A stretch of 64,000 nt of DNA from SAR92 clade bacterium H231 (GTDB taxonomy: Bacteria > Pseudomonadota > Gammaproteobacteria > Pseudomonadales > Porticoccaceae): positions 186,001-250,000 of the forward strand of contig JAOALC010000003.1 in the NCBI GenBank assembly GCA_025153775.1. The letters are read 5' to 3'. This document shows positions 1 through 8,744 of the stretch, one piece after another; position 1 is the first letter of the stretch, and each line of letters begins with the position of its first letter. Below the pieces are notes generated by a model, which was not told where the DNA came from, ran no database searches, and worked only from the letters and a program-made list of their open reading frames with translations. The translations under genes and the position numbers were made by a program.

Positions 1-347
1 CACTGGCCATCCTGAGCTGGGTGCTGGGAGGTGCCCTGTATCTGGTGCAGCAATATGCTGACGAGCGGTTAAAGTTGCGCCAGGGTTTTTTTGCCACTCA
101 GGTCTCCTGGAACCGATTGCTGGAACGCTACCAGGACTCTCAGGGCTGGGTGCCAGATTCAGACCGCAGCAGCAGACAAACCAAGGGTATCGAGGATCAA
201 ATTGACCAGTCCTGGCGCTGGGAGATGAAGGTTGAGTCGGCCATGGGTGAGGACCTCTATCGCTATGAGGTCAAGGCTGGACCAGAGGGTAGCGCTAGGT
301 TCTCAGGCTCTCTGGCGCTCTATCTTGTCGGCAAGCCGAGCTCATGA
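1..347 (+). CDS. gspI: Type II secretion minor pseudopilin GspI (5' truncated by window edge)
   Basis: The reading frame is open to the left edge (codons from base 3), so only the C-terminal part is present. The visible start is the end of the hydrophobic pilin helix, followed by a Gln/Arg-rich amphipathic stretch and an Asn-Arg-Leu-Leu segment typical of GspI. GspI is a minor pseudopilin at the tip of the periplasmic type II pseudopilus, where it forms a complex with GspJ and GspK. It overlaps gspJ by 4 nt (ATGA), which indicates translational coupling. The prepilin cleavage site lies outside the window. Identification rests on position and fold-like features, and is strongly supported by the following gspJKLM genes. 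Confidence 0.85.
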   Translation, partial: LAILSWVLGGALYLVQQYADERLKLRQGFFATQVSWNRLLERYQDSQGWVPDSDRSSRQTKGIEDQIDQSWRWEMKVESAMGEDLYRYEVKAGPEGSARFSGSLALYLVGKPSS

Positions 348-952
348 GCAGGCATAGCGAGGGCGGTTTTACCCTGATTGAAACAGTGGTTTCAATGCTG
401 TTGCTAGCGGTGATGTCAGTGCTTTCCTATCAGGCCGTGGATGCGGTGCTGGCCACCAATGAGCGCAGCCGTCAGGGCCTGGCCGAAGAGGCGAGCCTGC
501 AGCGAGCCTGGCAAATTATAGGTAGGGATATTATGCATCTGCGAGCACGGCCTTTTGTCGATGGCCTGGGCATGCGCGAACCAGCCTATGTCACGGATAG
601 AAGTGAATTTGGTGTGCGCTTTAGCCGTGGCGGCGGACCCATGGTTAAGTCCAACCCCAGCGGGCTGCGCCGGGTCGAATACAGCATCAACCGCGAGCAA
701 CAGTTGCAGCGCCAGTCCTGGGCAATAACCCAGTCTCCCCGGCAGTCTGAGGGCAGCATATTAATCCTTATGGACAATGTGGATGAGGTGGTTTTCGAAC
801 ATCTCACCAAGGATTTTTTCTACAGCCCCGACTGGCCGCCAATCAATGAAACTCACAGCCTGAGCAGTCTGCCAAAAATGATTCGCGTGACTATCACAGT
901 CGACGGGCTGGGTGAGAGTTCGCGACTGTTTCCCGGCCTGGTAGCCCAATGA
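344..952 (+). CDS. gspJ: Type II secretion minor pseudopilin GspJ
   Basis: This 202-residue protein starts with a classic type IV prepilin leader: seven residues, then Gly8, then Phe-Thr-Leu-Ile-Glu, with Glu at +5 after the cleavage glycine and a roughly 20-residue hydrophobic helix. The prepilin peptidase should cleave after Gly8 and methylate the new N terminus. GspJ joins GspI and GspK in the tip complex of the pseudopilus that pushes folded proteins through the secretin. Length is normal for the family. It overlaps both neighbours by 4 nt, consistent with one operon. Confidence 0.95.
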   Translation: MSRHSEGGFTLIETVVSMLLLAVMSVLSYQAVDAVLATNERSRQGLAEEASLQRAWQIIGRDIMHLRARPFVDGLGMREPAYVTDRSEFGVRFSRGGGPMVKSNPSGLRRVEYSINREQQLQRQSWAITQSPRQSEGSILILMDNVDEVVFEHLTKDFFYSPDWPPINETHSLSSLPKMIRVTITVDGLGESSRLFPGLVAQ

Positions 953-2094
953 GCAGGCTCCAGAGCGGTCGGTATCCCGGGCGTCAGACAGGCGTTGCTC
1001 TGCTGGCCGCGCTTATTTTGATGTTAGCTCTGGTGATCACCATGGGTAATATTTTTTATCGCCATCAGATTGATGTCTCTCAGGCTACAGGTGCTCGGCA
1101 TACGGATCAGGCTATTCTTCTGGCTATCAGTGGGGAAAACTGGGCAAAGCAGCTGCTGAGCGACAGCAGTGACGACCGCGGTGTCGATCATTTTGAGGAA
1201 GACTGGGCCCAGGCCATGCCAATGCTACCCGTGGAGGGCGGCACCCTGACAGGCTGTCTGTCAGATTTGCAGGGTCGAATTAATCTCAATAACTTTAGTG
1301 GCTACACCAGCCAGACACTAAAAGCAGAGATGGGTGCAGATACCAGCGGCTATGCCAGGGTTTGGGAGGCATTGCTGGTCTCGTTGGAGATTGTCGCAGA
1401 CCCGTCCCGCTCGGCGACCATTATCGACTGGCTGGACCCAGACTCAGAATTAATTAATAGCTGGGGCGCGGAGCAGATTGATTACGACGGCTATACGCCG
1501 CCGCGGGTGCCGGCTAACGGGCTAATTACCGATACCACAGAGTTGGCGGCCATAGGTAGCTATCAGGTGGCGGAGGTACAGCGTCTTTTACCCTGGATAA
1601 GTGCACTGCCGCGCGTTACCCCAATCAATATCAACACCGCCTCCACCCAGCTACTGACAGCTCTGGGAGGCAGTATGGGTCTTGAGTTTGAGCAGATGGT
1701 TAGTGAGCAGCGGCCGTTTAGCTCTGTGGATGCATTTCATCAATTTATAGCTGAGCGCACCCAGTTGGCTCTGCCCCTGGTAAAAACCCGTTGGCCCGTC
1801 ACTGTTGTCGGGGTGAACTCCAATTACTTTGAACTTTATTTAGAAGTGACATTGGGGGAGGCACGCATCGAAGTAAAAAGTATAATGGACAGAGCCGGGC
1901 TCACAGAGCCAGTGATACTGGCCCGGGAAATTACCATGGTGCCGGCGAGATTACCGAAACCGGCTTCCTCAGCACTGGATGAACTGTTTGACGACAGCTC
2001 TGACCCAGAGCCGAGTGAAAACCCAGATGAAGACCAGTCTACGGAGACTAATAACGTGCAATCAGCCTGTACAATGATCGGGGAAGCCTACTGA
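949..2094 (+). CDS. gspK: Type II secretion minor pseudopilin GspK
   Basis: This is a 381-residue protein with a short basic leader, a cleavage glycine near residue 15 and a hydrophobic helix. The +5 position is Ala rather than Glu, as is usual for GspK. The large globular domain contains the family motif around Leu-Gln-Gly-Arg-Ile-Asn-Leu-Asn (about residues 106-113) and a helix-hairpin-helix-like stretch with Pro-Ile-Asn-Ile-Asn-Thr-Ala (about 223-230). The acidic, Ser/Glu-rich C-terminal tail (about 345-370) is low complexity. GspK caps the pseudopilus with GspI and GspJ. The stop codon overlaps the gspL start by 1 nt. Confidence 0.95.
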   Translation: MSRLQSGRYPGRQTGVALLAALILMLALVITMGNIFYRHQIDVSQATGARHTDQAILLAISGENWAKQLLSDSSDDRGVDHFEEDWAQAMPMLPVEGGTLTGCLSDLQGRINLNNFSGYTSQTLKAEMGADTSGYARVWEALLVSLEIVADPSRSATIIDWLDPDSELINSWGAEQIDYDGYTPPRVPANGLITDTTELAAIGSYQVAEVQRLLPWISALPRVTPININTASTQLLTALGGSMGLEFEQMVSEQRPFSSVDAFHQFIAERTQLALPLVKTRWPVTVVGVNSNYFELYLEVTLGEARIEVKSIMDRAGLTEPVILAREITMVPARLPKPASSALDELFDDSSDPEPSENPDEDQSTETNNVQSACTMIGEAY

Positions 2095-3233
2095 TGCATC
2101 CATCAGTTGATCATATCCACAGTCTAGACCGCCGCATCACCAATCAGGGCGATGCACTGGGCTCTATTGATGTGCTCAATGCCAGCCCTATGCAGCTGTG
2201 GGTGCCGACCGAGCGCATTGGTTTTCATCAGGTGGATGTGCCTACGGCCCCCGAGCGCAAATGGTCCCAACTAATACCCTGGCTGCTGGAAGACCGCATA
2301 CTGCAGCCGGTCGAAGAGATGCACTTTATTATCACCGGCCGTTCCCCTGACAACCAGCTGCAAGTATTGGCGGTGAGTCGTGAAGATATGCGGCACTGGT
2401 GCCGGGTCGCTGAAAATTCTGCAGTGGCGGCCAGCAGCATGGTGCCAGATTACTTGGCGCTGCCCTGGGAAGCCGGTCGCATCAATGTGGGTTGGCGCGA
2501 GGGAACCATTCTGGTGCGCAGTGGCACAGATCAGGGTTTTGCCGCTAGCCCAGATATGGCCTGGGCAATGATTGATCGCCTGATTCAAGGCGCCGACATT
2601 GAGCCCAGGTTGTCTATCTCTATACCAGATCAGAGTCTGGTGCCTGAGCATCTTGTGCAGATGGCGGATATTAATGACTCCATTATCGACTGGGAATTTG
2701 CCGATATTCCCGCAGCACCTAATTTATTGCAGGGGGAGTTTAGGCCCCGCAGTCGGCATAGCAGTCAGACTAGTTGGCTGCCCATAGCTGGGCTGGCTGT
2801 TTTAGCTCTGGTTTTGCTGTTTGCCTATCTGCAGATTGCCAATAGCCAGCTCAGCAAGCAGGTGCAGCAACTAGAGCAGCAGCTGGTATCTGGCAGCTCA
2901 AAATTATTTGGCACTGGCAATATCAAAGCGGCAGGTGCCAGAGACCTGGCCGAGCAGCGCCTGAGCTATCTGTTTGCGCAACAACAGAGTTTGAGTACTG
3001 GCGCCCTTGCCGGATTAACTGCTCTGGATGGCCTGATGACTGACTGTGGCTGTAATTTAGTATCTATGACAGCAGATGCCGACAAGCTGTCGCTGGTGAT
3101 TGATAATGGCGGCAAACTAAAGGCCAAGGCGCTGAATATTCCGGGTTACCAAACCTCAATTACCCTGCAGCCCAACAGGGGGGCAGAGTCTATTGTGCTG
3201 ACCCTGATCTCGAGCGCAGGAGGTGGGCGATGA
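2094..3233 (+). CDS. gspL: Type II secretion inner-membrane protein GspL
   Basis: This 379-residue bitopic protein has a cytoplasmic actin-like domain (about residues 20-220, with a Trp-Leu-Leu-Glu-Asp motif), one transmembrane helix at about residues 228-246 and a periplasmic ferredoxin-like domain after a Gln-rich coiled-coil segment. GspL recruits the ATPase GspE to the inner-membrane platform and pairs with GspM. It overlaps gspK by 1 nt and gspM by 4 nt. Length and topology fit the family well. Confidence 0.92.
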   Translation: MHPSVDHIHSLDRRITNQGDALGSIDVLNASPMQLWVPTERIGFHQVDVPTAPERKWSQLIPWLLEDRILQPVEEMHFIITGRSPDNQLQVLAVSREDMRHWCRVAENSAVAASSMVPDYLALPWEAGRINVGWREGTILVRSGTDQGFAASPDMAWAMIDRLIQGADIEPRLSISIPDQSLVPEHLVQMADINDSIIDWEFADIPAAPNLLQGEFRPRSRHSSQTSWLPIAGLAVLALVLLFAYLQIANSQLSKQVQQLEQQLVSGSSKLFGTGNIKAAGARDLAEQRLSYLFAQQQSLSTGALAGLTALDGLMTDCGCNLVSMTADADKLSLVIDNGGKLKAKALNIPGYQTSITLQPNRGAESIVLTLISSAGGGR

Positions 3234-3721
3234 AAGCTTTACTAGCCAGGGTGCAGGATAAATTTGCCAGTCTGCAACAGCGGGAAAAGCTGTTTGTCTG
3301 TGGCGGAGCAGCTGTAGTTTTACTGGCTCTGCTGTACACAGCACTGATACCCCAGCTGGACCGAAATACTGATTTAGCCCACCAGCAAAAACAACTTCAG
3401 GCCGATATACTCTGGCTGCAGCAACAGCAAGCGGTGGTTTCTCGGCTAACCAATAGCTGTTCATCCTCAACAGCCTCAGTAGAATCTGCTAGAGACCTGT
3501 TGACTAAACTGATTCGCCGCAACCAACTGCGACTGAAAAATTTGCGCGAAGTCGGCGATGGCCTGGTGCTGAGCTTTAGCTCCAGCGATGCCAACCGCAC
3601 AGTGCGCATTGCACATCAGATTGCCTGTCAGGGGTTTGTGGTCGACAGTATCCAGGTGACTGAGGGAGCCAACCAACCCAATCTCTGGGATGTGAGTATG
3701 GAGGTTAGCTATGTCAATTAG
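3230..3721 (+). CDS. gspM: Type II secretion inner-membrane protein GspM
   Basis: This 163-residue protein has a short cytoplasmic N terminus containing the Gln-Gln-Arg-Glu motif before a transmembrane helix (about residues 21-40). A Gln-rich coiled coil and a small periplasmic ferredoxin-like domain follow. GspM binds GspL and stabilises it in the assembly platform. The gene overlaps gspL by 4 nt and the following gspC by 11 nt. Recognition is by topology, length and position after gspL. Confidence 0.9.
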   Translation: MKALLARVQDKFASLQQREKLFVCGGAAVVLLALLYTALIPQLDRNTDLAHQQKQLQADILWLQQQQAVVSRLTNSCSSSTASVESARDLLTKLIRRNQLRLKNLREVGDGLVLSFSSSDANRTVRIAHQIACQGFVVDSIQVTEGANQPNLWDVSMEVSYVN

Positions 3722-4541
3722 TCGCAGGCTTCTGGATCGCCCCTCCAGCCAACTTGCCCGTCTTGCCCTGGTGGCTGCGCTGCTGGTTGCCTGTCTGTAT
3801 TTGGCTGTCTCCATACTGTTGCAATTTATCCCCTCTGCTGACAGAGAGTTGAGAGATATCGCCCGGGCTCCCTCGGCAAAAGCCCTTTACTGGAACTGGT
3901 TTAGCAGCAACTCCCTGGTTGCCGAGACCAACAGGGTAGAAAAACATGGCGAGCTGCCAGAGGCCAATATTAACGCCGTACTTCTGGGGGTTATGATGGG
4001 CGGCGAAGATTCTCTGGCGACACTAAAGTTTAATGGCAAGCCAGAGGCGGTATATCGCGTTGGTGACGACCTAAGTTCCGGCTTTAGTTTGGTGGATATA
4101 GAGTCCTTCAGAATTGTGGTGCGCAAGAATGGTATCAACCAACAGGTGCTGATGAAAAAGCCTAAGGGCATTATCGAAACTCAACAGGTATCGCCAGCAG
4201 AAAACTCTACTGAATCCTCCAGCCAGCCCGAGGAGGGTTTTGCTCTGGCCAATATGTTTGGCGCCGTACCTGTAATGGCTGGCAATGGTGCGGGGCTTAA
4301 ATTAAATAACCTCTCAGCAGAGTTAACATCTTTAGCCGACTTGCAAGAGGGCGACGTAGTGGTTCAGGTAGATGGCAAGTCAGTGCAGGAGCTGATGGCC
4401 AATCCAGCTCAGTGGGTCAGCTACAGTAGTAACAACAGCCTGCCCGTTACCGTTATGCGGCAGGGCCAGGAAGAGATTATCTATGTCAATGCTGCCAGCC
4501 TGTCAGCGAAAATATTACCGAATCTTGGATTAACCCGATAA
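3711..4541 (+). CDS. gspC: Type II secretion protein GspC
   Basis: This 276-residue protein has an N-terminal transmembrane helix (about residues 15-40) and a periplasmic homology region (about 85-150, with Leu-Leu-Gly-Val and a Gly-Asp-Asp-Leu turn). A linker and a C-terminal PDZ-like half (about 175-270, with a Leu-Gln-Glu-Gly-Asp-Val-Val motif) follow. GspC links the inner-membrane platform to the secretin GspD through the homology region. A GGAGG site sits 6 nt before the ATG, inside the end of gspM. In most operons gspC and gspD are the first genes. Here they follow gspM. Confidence 0.92.
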   Translation: MSISRRLLDRPSSQLARLALVAALLVACLYLAVSILLQFIPSADRELRDIARAPSAKALYWNWFSSNSLVAETNRVEKHGELPEANINAVLLGVMMGGEDSLATLKFNGKPEAVYRVGDDLSSGFSLVDIESFRIVVRKNGINQQVLMKKPKGIIETQQVSPAENSTESSSQPEEGFALANMFGAVPVMAGNGAGLKLNNLSAELTSLADLQEGDVVVQVDGKSVQELMANPAQWVSYSSNNSLPVTVMRQGQEEIIYVNAASLSAKILPNLGLTR

Positions 4542-4542
4542 A

Positions 4543-6489
4543 ATGACAACGAAAATAACTAAGCGGACAAACATTATGGCAGCCGGTTCTCAGCGTAAAG
4601 GGCGCAGTCTTATTGCATGGCTAGGCTCCCTGATTTTTACCCTCTGCCTTGTTGTAGAGGCCAGCGCCGAGGAACAGGTGCGCATTAATTTTCGCGATGC
4701 GGATATTCGCAGTGTGATTGAGAGTGTTGCCGAGATCACTGGCAAGTCTTTTGTGCTGGATCCCCGCGTCAAAGGCAAAGTCACTATTATCGCCCCAGAT
4801 CCCATAGATTCAGCTCTGCTGTATCCAGCGGTGCTGTCCGCCATTCAGGTGCAGGGATTTCAGGCCATAGAAGACGGCGCTGTGATTCGTGTTGTGCCCT
4901 TTAATCAGGCATTTAATTTTGCCGGTGGCACAGGTAACAACCAGCTGCAAACTGAAGTGCTGAAAATTAAATATGTGCAGGCCGCCACTATGGTGCCAGT
5001 ACTCAAGCCCATGATGAGTAGCGGTGCACGACTGCAGGCCTTTAACGAAAGTAACTATCTGGTTATCTCTGATATTCGCACCAATGTCGACCAGGTCAAG
5101 CGCCTGATCGCGCAGATGGATGACCCGGATCACAGTGCCGTTGAGGTAATTAATCTGGAACATATTTCGGCAGCCGAAGCCGTGCATATTGCGGGTCAGT
5201 TAAAGCAGCTGCAAAAACAGGATCTGTCGCTGGTTGAAGACGGGTTAAATAACCGCGTGATTGTCAGCGGCCCAAGCATTGCCCGAACTTCATTTAAAAC
5301 CATGCTTAAGTCTCTGGATTTGCCCTCGACCAAAAAAGGCAGCGTCGAAGTGATTTATCTGGATTATTCCCGCGCCTCAGAAATGAAACCCATAGTTGAG
5401 GGCATGTTGCAGTCGGATATCTTTTTGCGTCTGGCCGGTGAAGCTGGCGCCAAAGATAAGGCTAAAGCTGCTTACAAAATTGAAATCGATGAACTCAATA
5501 ATGCTCTGGTGGTAGCCGCACCCTCTGCAGTGATCCGCGAGATTAAAAATGTGGTTAGCAAGCTGGACCTGTCCCGGCCCCAGGTATTAATCGAGGCGGT
5601 GATTGCAGAGCTGTCGGAGTCCCAGGCGAAAACCCTGAGCACTGAACTGGCCTATGCCAGCAAGCGCCGTGGCGGCTACCTGACTAATTTCGATCAGCTG
5701 CTCGGCTCACTGCTTGGACTGGGAGTCAGCGGTCAAACAGACTCGAGCACATTAGCATCCGCGATTGGCAGCCTGCCCCAGTCGGCACTGGGCGTGGCTG
5801 GCGACTTTGATCAAGAGACTGGCAAAGGCATGGGTATTTTGATTCAGGCTTTGAAAACCGACGGCGCCACCAATATTCTCTCCACACCCTCGGTGGTGAC
5901 ATTGGACAATGAAGAAGCCGTTTTAACCGTGGGTGAAGAGGTACCCTTTGTCACCGGCAGCTTCTCCAGTATTAGCAGTAACACATCCAATGGCAATCCA
6001 TTTACTACAGTTAATCGGGAAGAAGTGGGCGTGATGTTGAAGGTTAAGCCCCAGATCAGCAAAGGCAATGGTGTGCGGCTGGAAATTGAGCAGGAGTCCT
6101 CTAAGGTTAAGAGTGGTGAGCCCGGTTTGCAGACCACATCCAAAAGCACTATGCAGACCAATGTGATGATTCAGGATGGAGAACTGCTGGTACTGGGTGG
6201 CCTGATTGAAGATCAGACTTCAGGCAATGCCTCAAAGGTTCCGCTGCTGGGAGATATTCCTCTACTGGGCCGACTGTTCCGCTCCTCAGTTAAAGGGGAT
6301 ACCAAGAAGGTGTTGATGATGTTTATCCGTCCGACCATTATTCGCACCGCAGAAGATGCCCGCAAGCTATCCAAAAATAAGTTTGAGCATCTGATCACCA
6401 GAGATTTAAACGGTAAAAAAGAAGGCCCGCTCACCAAGCAGCTGGAAGAGTTTATGGACAACCAAGAGGCAGACAAGTCAACCGAGTAA
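4543..6489 (+). CDS. gspD: Type II secretion secretin GspD
   Basis: This 648-residue outer-membrane secretin begins with a long n-region and a signal peptide ending Ala-Ser-Ala at about residue 43. The N0 domain starts at about residue 46 (Arg-Ile-Asn-Phe-Arg-Asp-Ala-Asp), and three N1-N3 repeats and the beta-barrel domain follow. Barrel motifs include Val-Leu-Ile-Glu-Ala-Val-Ile-Ala-Glu and the terminal Val-Pro-Leu-Leu-Gly-Asp-Ile-Pro. The pentadecameric channel lets folded exoproteins leave the periplasm. It starts 1 nt after gspC. An in-frame ATG at 4576 is an alternative start that would shorten the leader. Confidence 0.95.
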   Translation: MTTKITKRTNIMAAGSQRKGRSLIAWLGSLIFTLCLVVEASAEEQVRINFRDADIRSVIESVAEITGKSFVLDPRVKGKVTIIAPDPIDSALLYPAVLSAIQVQGFQAIEDGAVIRVVPFNQAFNFAGGTGNNQLQTEVLKIKYVQAATMVPVLKPMMSSGARLQAFNESNYLVISDIRTNVDQVKRLIAQMDDPDHSAVEVINLEHISAAEAVHIAGQLKQLQKQDLSLVEDGLNNRVIVSGPSIARTSFKTMLKSLDLPSTKKGSVEVIYLDYSRASEMKPIVEGMLQSDIFLRLAGEAGAKDKAKAAYKIEIDELNNALVVAAPSAVIREIKNVVSKLDLSRPQVLIEAVIAELSESQAKTLSTELAYASKRRGGYLTNFDQLLGSLLGLGVSGQTDSSTLASAIGSLPQSALGVAGDFDQETGKGMGILIQALKTDGATNILSTPSVVTLDNEEAVLTVGEEVPFVTGSFSSISSNTSNGNPFTTVNREEVGVMLKVKPQISKGNGVRLEIEQESSKVKSGEPGLQTTSKSTMQTNVMIQDGELLVLGGLIEDQTSGNASKVPLLGDIPLLGRLFRSSVKGDTKKVLMMFIRPTIIRTAEDARKLSKNKFEHLITRDLNGKKEGPLTKQLEEFMDNQEADKSTE

Positions 6490-6498
6490 TTTTGCGCT

Positions 6499-8223
6499 AT
6501 GAGTATTTATCTCAAGCATTTTGGCCTGGTTCGAGAACCTTTCTCGATTGTGCCCGATCCTGGCTTTCTCTACCCCAGTAATCACCACCGCCAGGCCGTT
6601 GCCCATCTAAAGTATGGCCTGGATAGGGAAGGTGGTTTTATTCTGCTGACGGGAGAAGTGGGCACAGGCAAAACCACATTGACCCGCACCATGCTCAAAC
6701 GCCTGCCAGCCCATGTGCGGGTGGCCTATGTTCTCAATAGTAAGCTTGAAGTCAGTGACGCACTGGCAAGTATCTGTACTGAGCTATCTATAGAGTTGCC
6801 TGGCAACAGTAGCCTGTCATTTACAAAACTCTGCACCGACGCGCTCAACCAGGATTTACTCCAGGCCCATGCCCAGGGCAAGAAAACATTGATTGTAATT
6901 GAAGAGGCGCAAAACCTTACCTCCGAGGTTTTGGAGACACTGCGGTTGTTGAGTAATCTGGAGACCCATACCCATAAGCTGCTGCATATTTTACTGGTGG
7001 GGCAGCCGGAGTTGCTGGAAATATTGGCCCAGAAAGAGTTGCGTCAGCTTAATCAGCGGGTGGTCTCTAGATTTCATTTATTGCCCTTGGACAAAGATGA
7101 CCTGGCCAACTATGTCAATCATCGCCTGCACCGTGCCGGTGCAAAACAACCGATCTTCGACAGTGCCTGTATGTCGATGCTTTACAGACTAACCAAAGGA
7201 GTACCCAGATTAATTAATCTGGTCTGCCAACATTCTCTGCTGGCCGCCTATTCCACCGAAGCCAGAATCATCACCCCAAAATTGATTAAACAGGCTTCCG
7301 TAGAAATACTTGGCGAACAAAAGTCATCCCAGCCTCTGGTAAAGTACTGGCCCCATGGGCTGGCAGCTGCACTGCTTGCAATAGTCGTCTGGCTTATCGC
7401 CGCCGGATCTGGGATCGAGAATCAAGAGCCCTCAGCTTATCAAGAGCCCTCAGCGGAAAAAGAGCCCTCAGCTAATAAAGAGCCCTCAGCGGGTAAGGAG
7501 CCCTCAGCTTATCAAGAGCCCTCAGCGGAAAAAGAGCCCTCAGCTAATAAAGAGCCCTCAGCTTATCAAGAGCCCTCAGCGGATAAAGAGCCAATATCAC
7601 TACCCACCGCACCAGTTCCAACAGCCCAAACCCCAAACCTAAACCCATTTGCCGAATTACTGGGTCTCTGGTCAGTGACGGGCACAGAGGTCTACTCCCA
7701 GGAAGACTTTATTGCGCTGGCCGAATTTCAGGGTCTGCAATCCCATCAAATCTCTGACGCCGAGGTGATTGATCTAGAGATAATTAATCGTCCCGGTATT
7801 GTGCGACTGCAGACCCAAGCCGGCTATCTAAAGAGCTACCTGCTAACTCAGATCGACTCCTCAGGATTTACGGTTACCAGCGGCTCCGACAGCCAACTAT
7901 TGGATGCCCAGGCATTTCGCGATATCTGGTCGCGCAGTTTTATCTATCTCTGGCGACCCCCTATCGAGGTTGAGCGCCTAGCGCTGGGGGACACAGATGC
8001 GCAGGCTGTAAGCTGGCTGCAATCCCAGCTGCAGCAGGTAGATCAAAGCGCAGAAGCAATTATTAGCGGCGGCCGCTACACCCAGGCTATTGCCAACCAG
8101 GTACTGAAATTTCAGCGCGAACAGAATATTACCGCTGACGGAGTGGTTGGAAGGGAGACCCTGCTGCGACTCAATCAATTAACCAGAGCCGATATTCCGC
8201 TGCTGACCGAGGGTAGCAACTGA
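6499..8223 (+). CDS. gspA: GspA/ExeA-type AAA ATPase with peptidoglycan-binding domain
   Basis: This 574-residue membrane protein has a cytoplasmic AAA ATPase domain (Walker A at residues 52-60, Gly-Glu-Val-Gly-Thr-Gly-Lys-Thr-Thr; Walker B region 131-140 with a Glu-Glu pair). A transmembrane helix lies at about 287-304, followed by a periplasmic hexapeptide-repeat linker (310-369) and a C-terminal peptidoglycan-binding domain (about 499-562). In Aeromonas, ExeA with ExeB binds peptidoglycan and helps the secretin insert and multimerise. It sits 9 nt after gspD and overlaps gspB by 1 nt. The Glu-Pro-Ser-Ala repeat linker is an unusual local expansion. Confidence 0.9.
   Translation: MSIYLKHFGLVREPFSIVPDPGFLYPSNHHRQAVAHLKYGLDREGGFILLTGEVGTGKTTLTRTMLKRLPAHVRVAYVLNSKLEVSDALASICTELSIELPGNSSLSFTKLCTDALNQDLLQAHAQGKKTLIVIEEAQNLTSEVLETLRLLSNLETHTHKLLHILLVGQPELLEILAQKELRQLNQRVVSRFHLLPLDKDDLANYVNHRLHRAGAKQPIFDSACMSMLYRLTKGVPRLINLVCQHSLLAAYSTEARIITPKLIKQASVEILGEQKSSQPLVKYWPHGLAAALLAIVVWLIAAGSGIENQEPSAYQEPSAEKEPSANKEPSAGKEPSAYQEPSAEKEPSANKEPSAYQEPSADKEPISLPTAPVPTAQTPNLNPFAELLGLWSVTGTEVYSQEDFIALAEFQGLQSHQISDAEVIDLEIINRPGIVRLQTQAGYLKSYLLTQIDSSGFTVTSGSDSQLLDAQAFRDIWSRSFIYLWRPPIEVERLALGDTDAQAVSWLQSQLQQVDQSAEAIISGGRYTQAIANQVLKFQREQNITADGVVGRETLLRLNQLTRADIPLLTEGSN
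7426..7599 (+). repeat. 18-bp in-frame tandem repeat encoding an Glu-Pro-Ser-Ala-x-x linker
   Basis: Nine near-identical 18-bp units (gagccctcagc plus seven variable bases) and a degenerate tenth unit lie head to tail in the gspA linker. The two variable residues run YQ, EK, NK, GK, YQ, EK, NK, YQ, DK. A YQ-EK-NK trio therefore repeats, which implies duplication of a three- or four-unit block. Units keep the reading frame, so copy-number change would alter only linker length. Confidence 0.95.
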
Positions 8224-8741
8224 TGTCCTATATTCTCGATGCTCTAAAAAAAGCCGAGCGAGATCGCTTGCGCGAAGACCCTAAAGAGCTGGATGATTTT
8301 GCTAGCTCTAACTGGGATCCCTATCAGCAAGAACCTAAATCTGATGTACTGAAATATATAATTCTGCTGCTCTGTATTATTGTTGCGGTGATTGGCCTAG
8401 TGATTTATTCCGAGTTATTAACCAGGCCTCAGATACAGCCGCAACCGCCAGCCGCAGAGATCACCAAGCAGGCCCCTGCGCCCCAACCTATTAGGCAGTC
8501 TCTAGCACCAGCACCTGTTAATGTAAGTCAGCCGGAGCCAAAATCTCTGGCACTGCCAGAGCTGCAAATTTCGGGGCATATGTATATGGCAGAGGGCTCG
8601 GCTTCCAATCGGCTGTTTGCCAACGGTGGAAGTTTTCGCCAGGGTGATAAGCTGGATAATCATTGGACTCTGATTGCCGTGGGTATCGACGGTATTGAAA
8701 TCAGTGCCGGTCAGCGCAGAGAGTTTGTGCCCTATAGGTAA
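8223..8741 (+). CDS. gspB: Type II secretion assembly protein GspB
   Basis: This 172-residue protein begins with the hallmark Met-Ser-Tyr-Ile-Leu-Asp-Ala-Leu-Lys-Lys-Ala-Glu. A transmembrane helix follows (about residues 45-62), then a Pro/Gln-rich periplasmic linker and a C-terminal GspB domain (about 110-172). GspB partners with GspA for secretin assembly at the cell wall. It overlaps gspA by 1 nt and ends 3 nt from the end of the convergent aceK, so no terminator fits between the two operons. Confidence 0.93.
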   Translation: MSYILDALKKAERDRLREDPKELDDFASSNWDPYQQEPKSDVLKYIILLLCIIVAVIGLVIYSELLTRPQIQPQPPAAEITKQAPAPQPIRQSLAPAPVNVSQPEPKSLALPELQISGHMYMAEGSASNRLFANGGSFRQGDKLDNHWTLIAVGIDGIEISAGQRREFVPYR

Positions 8742-8744
8742 GGG

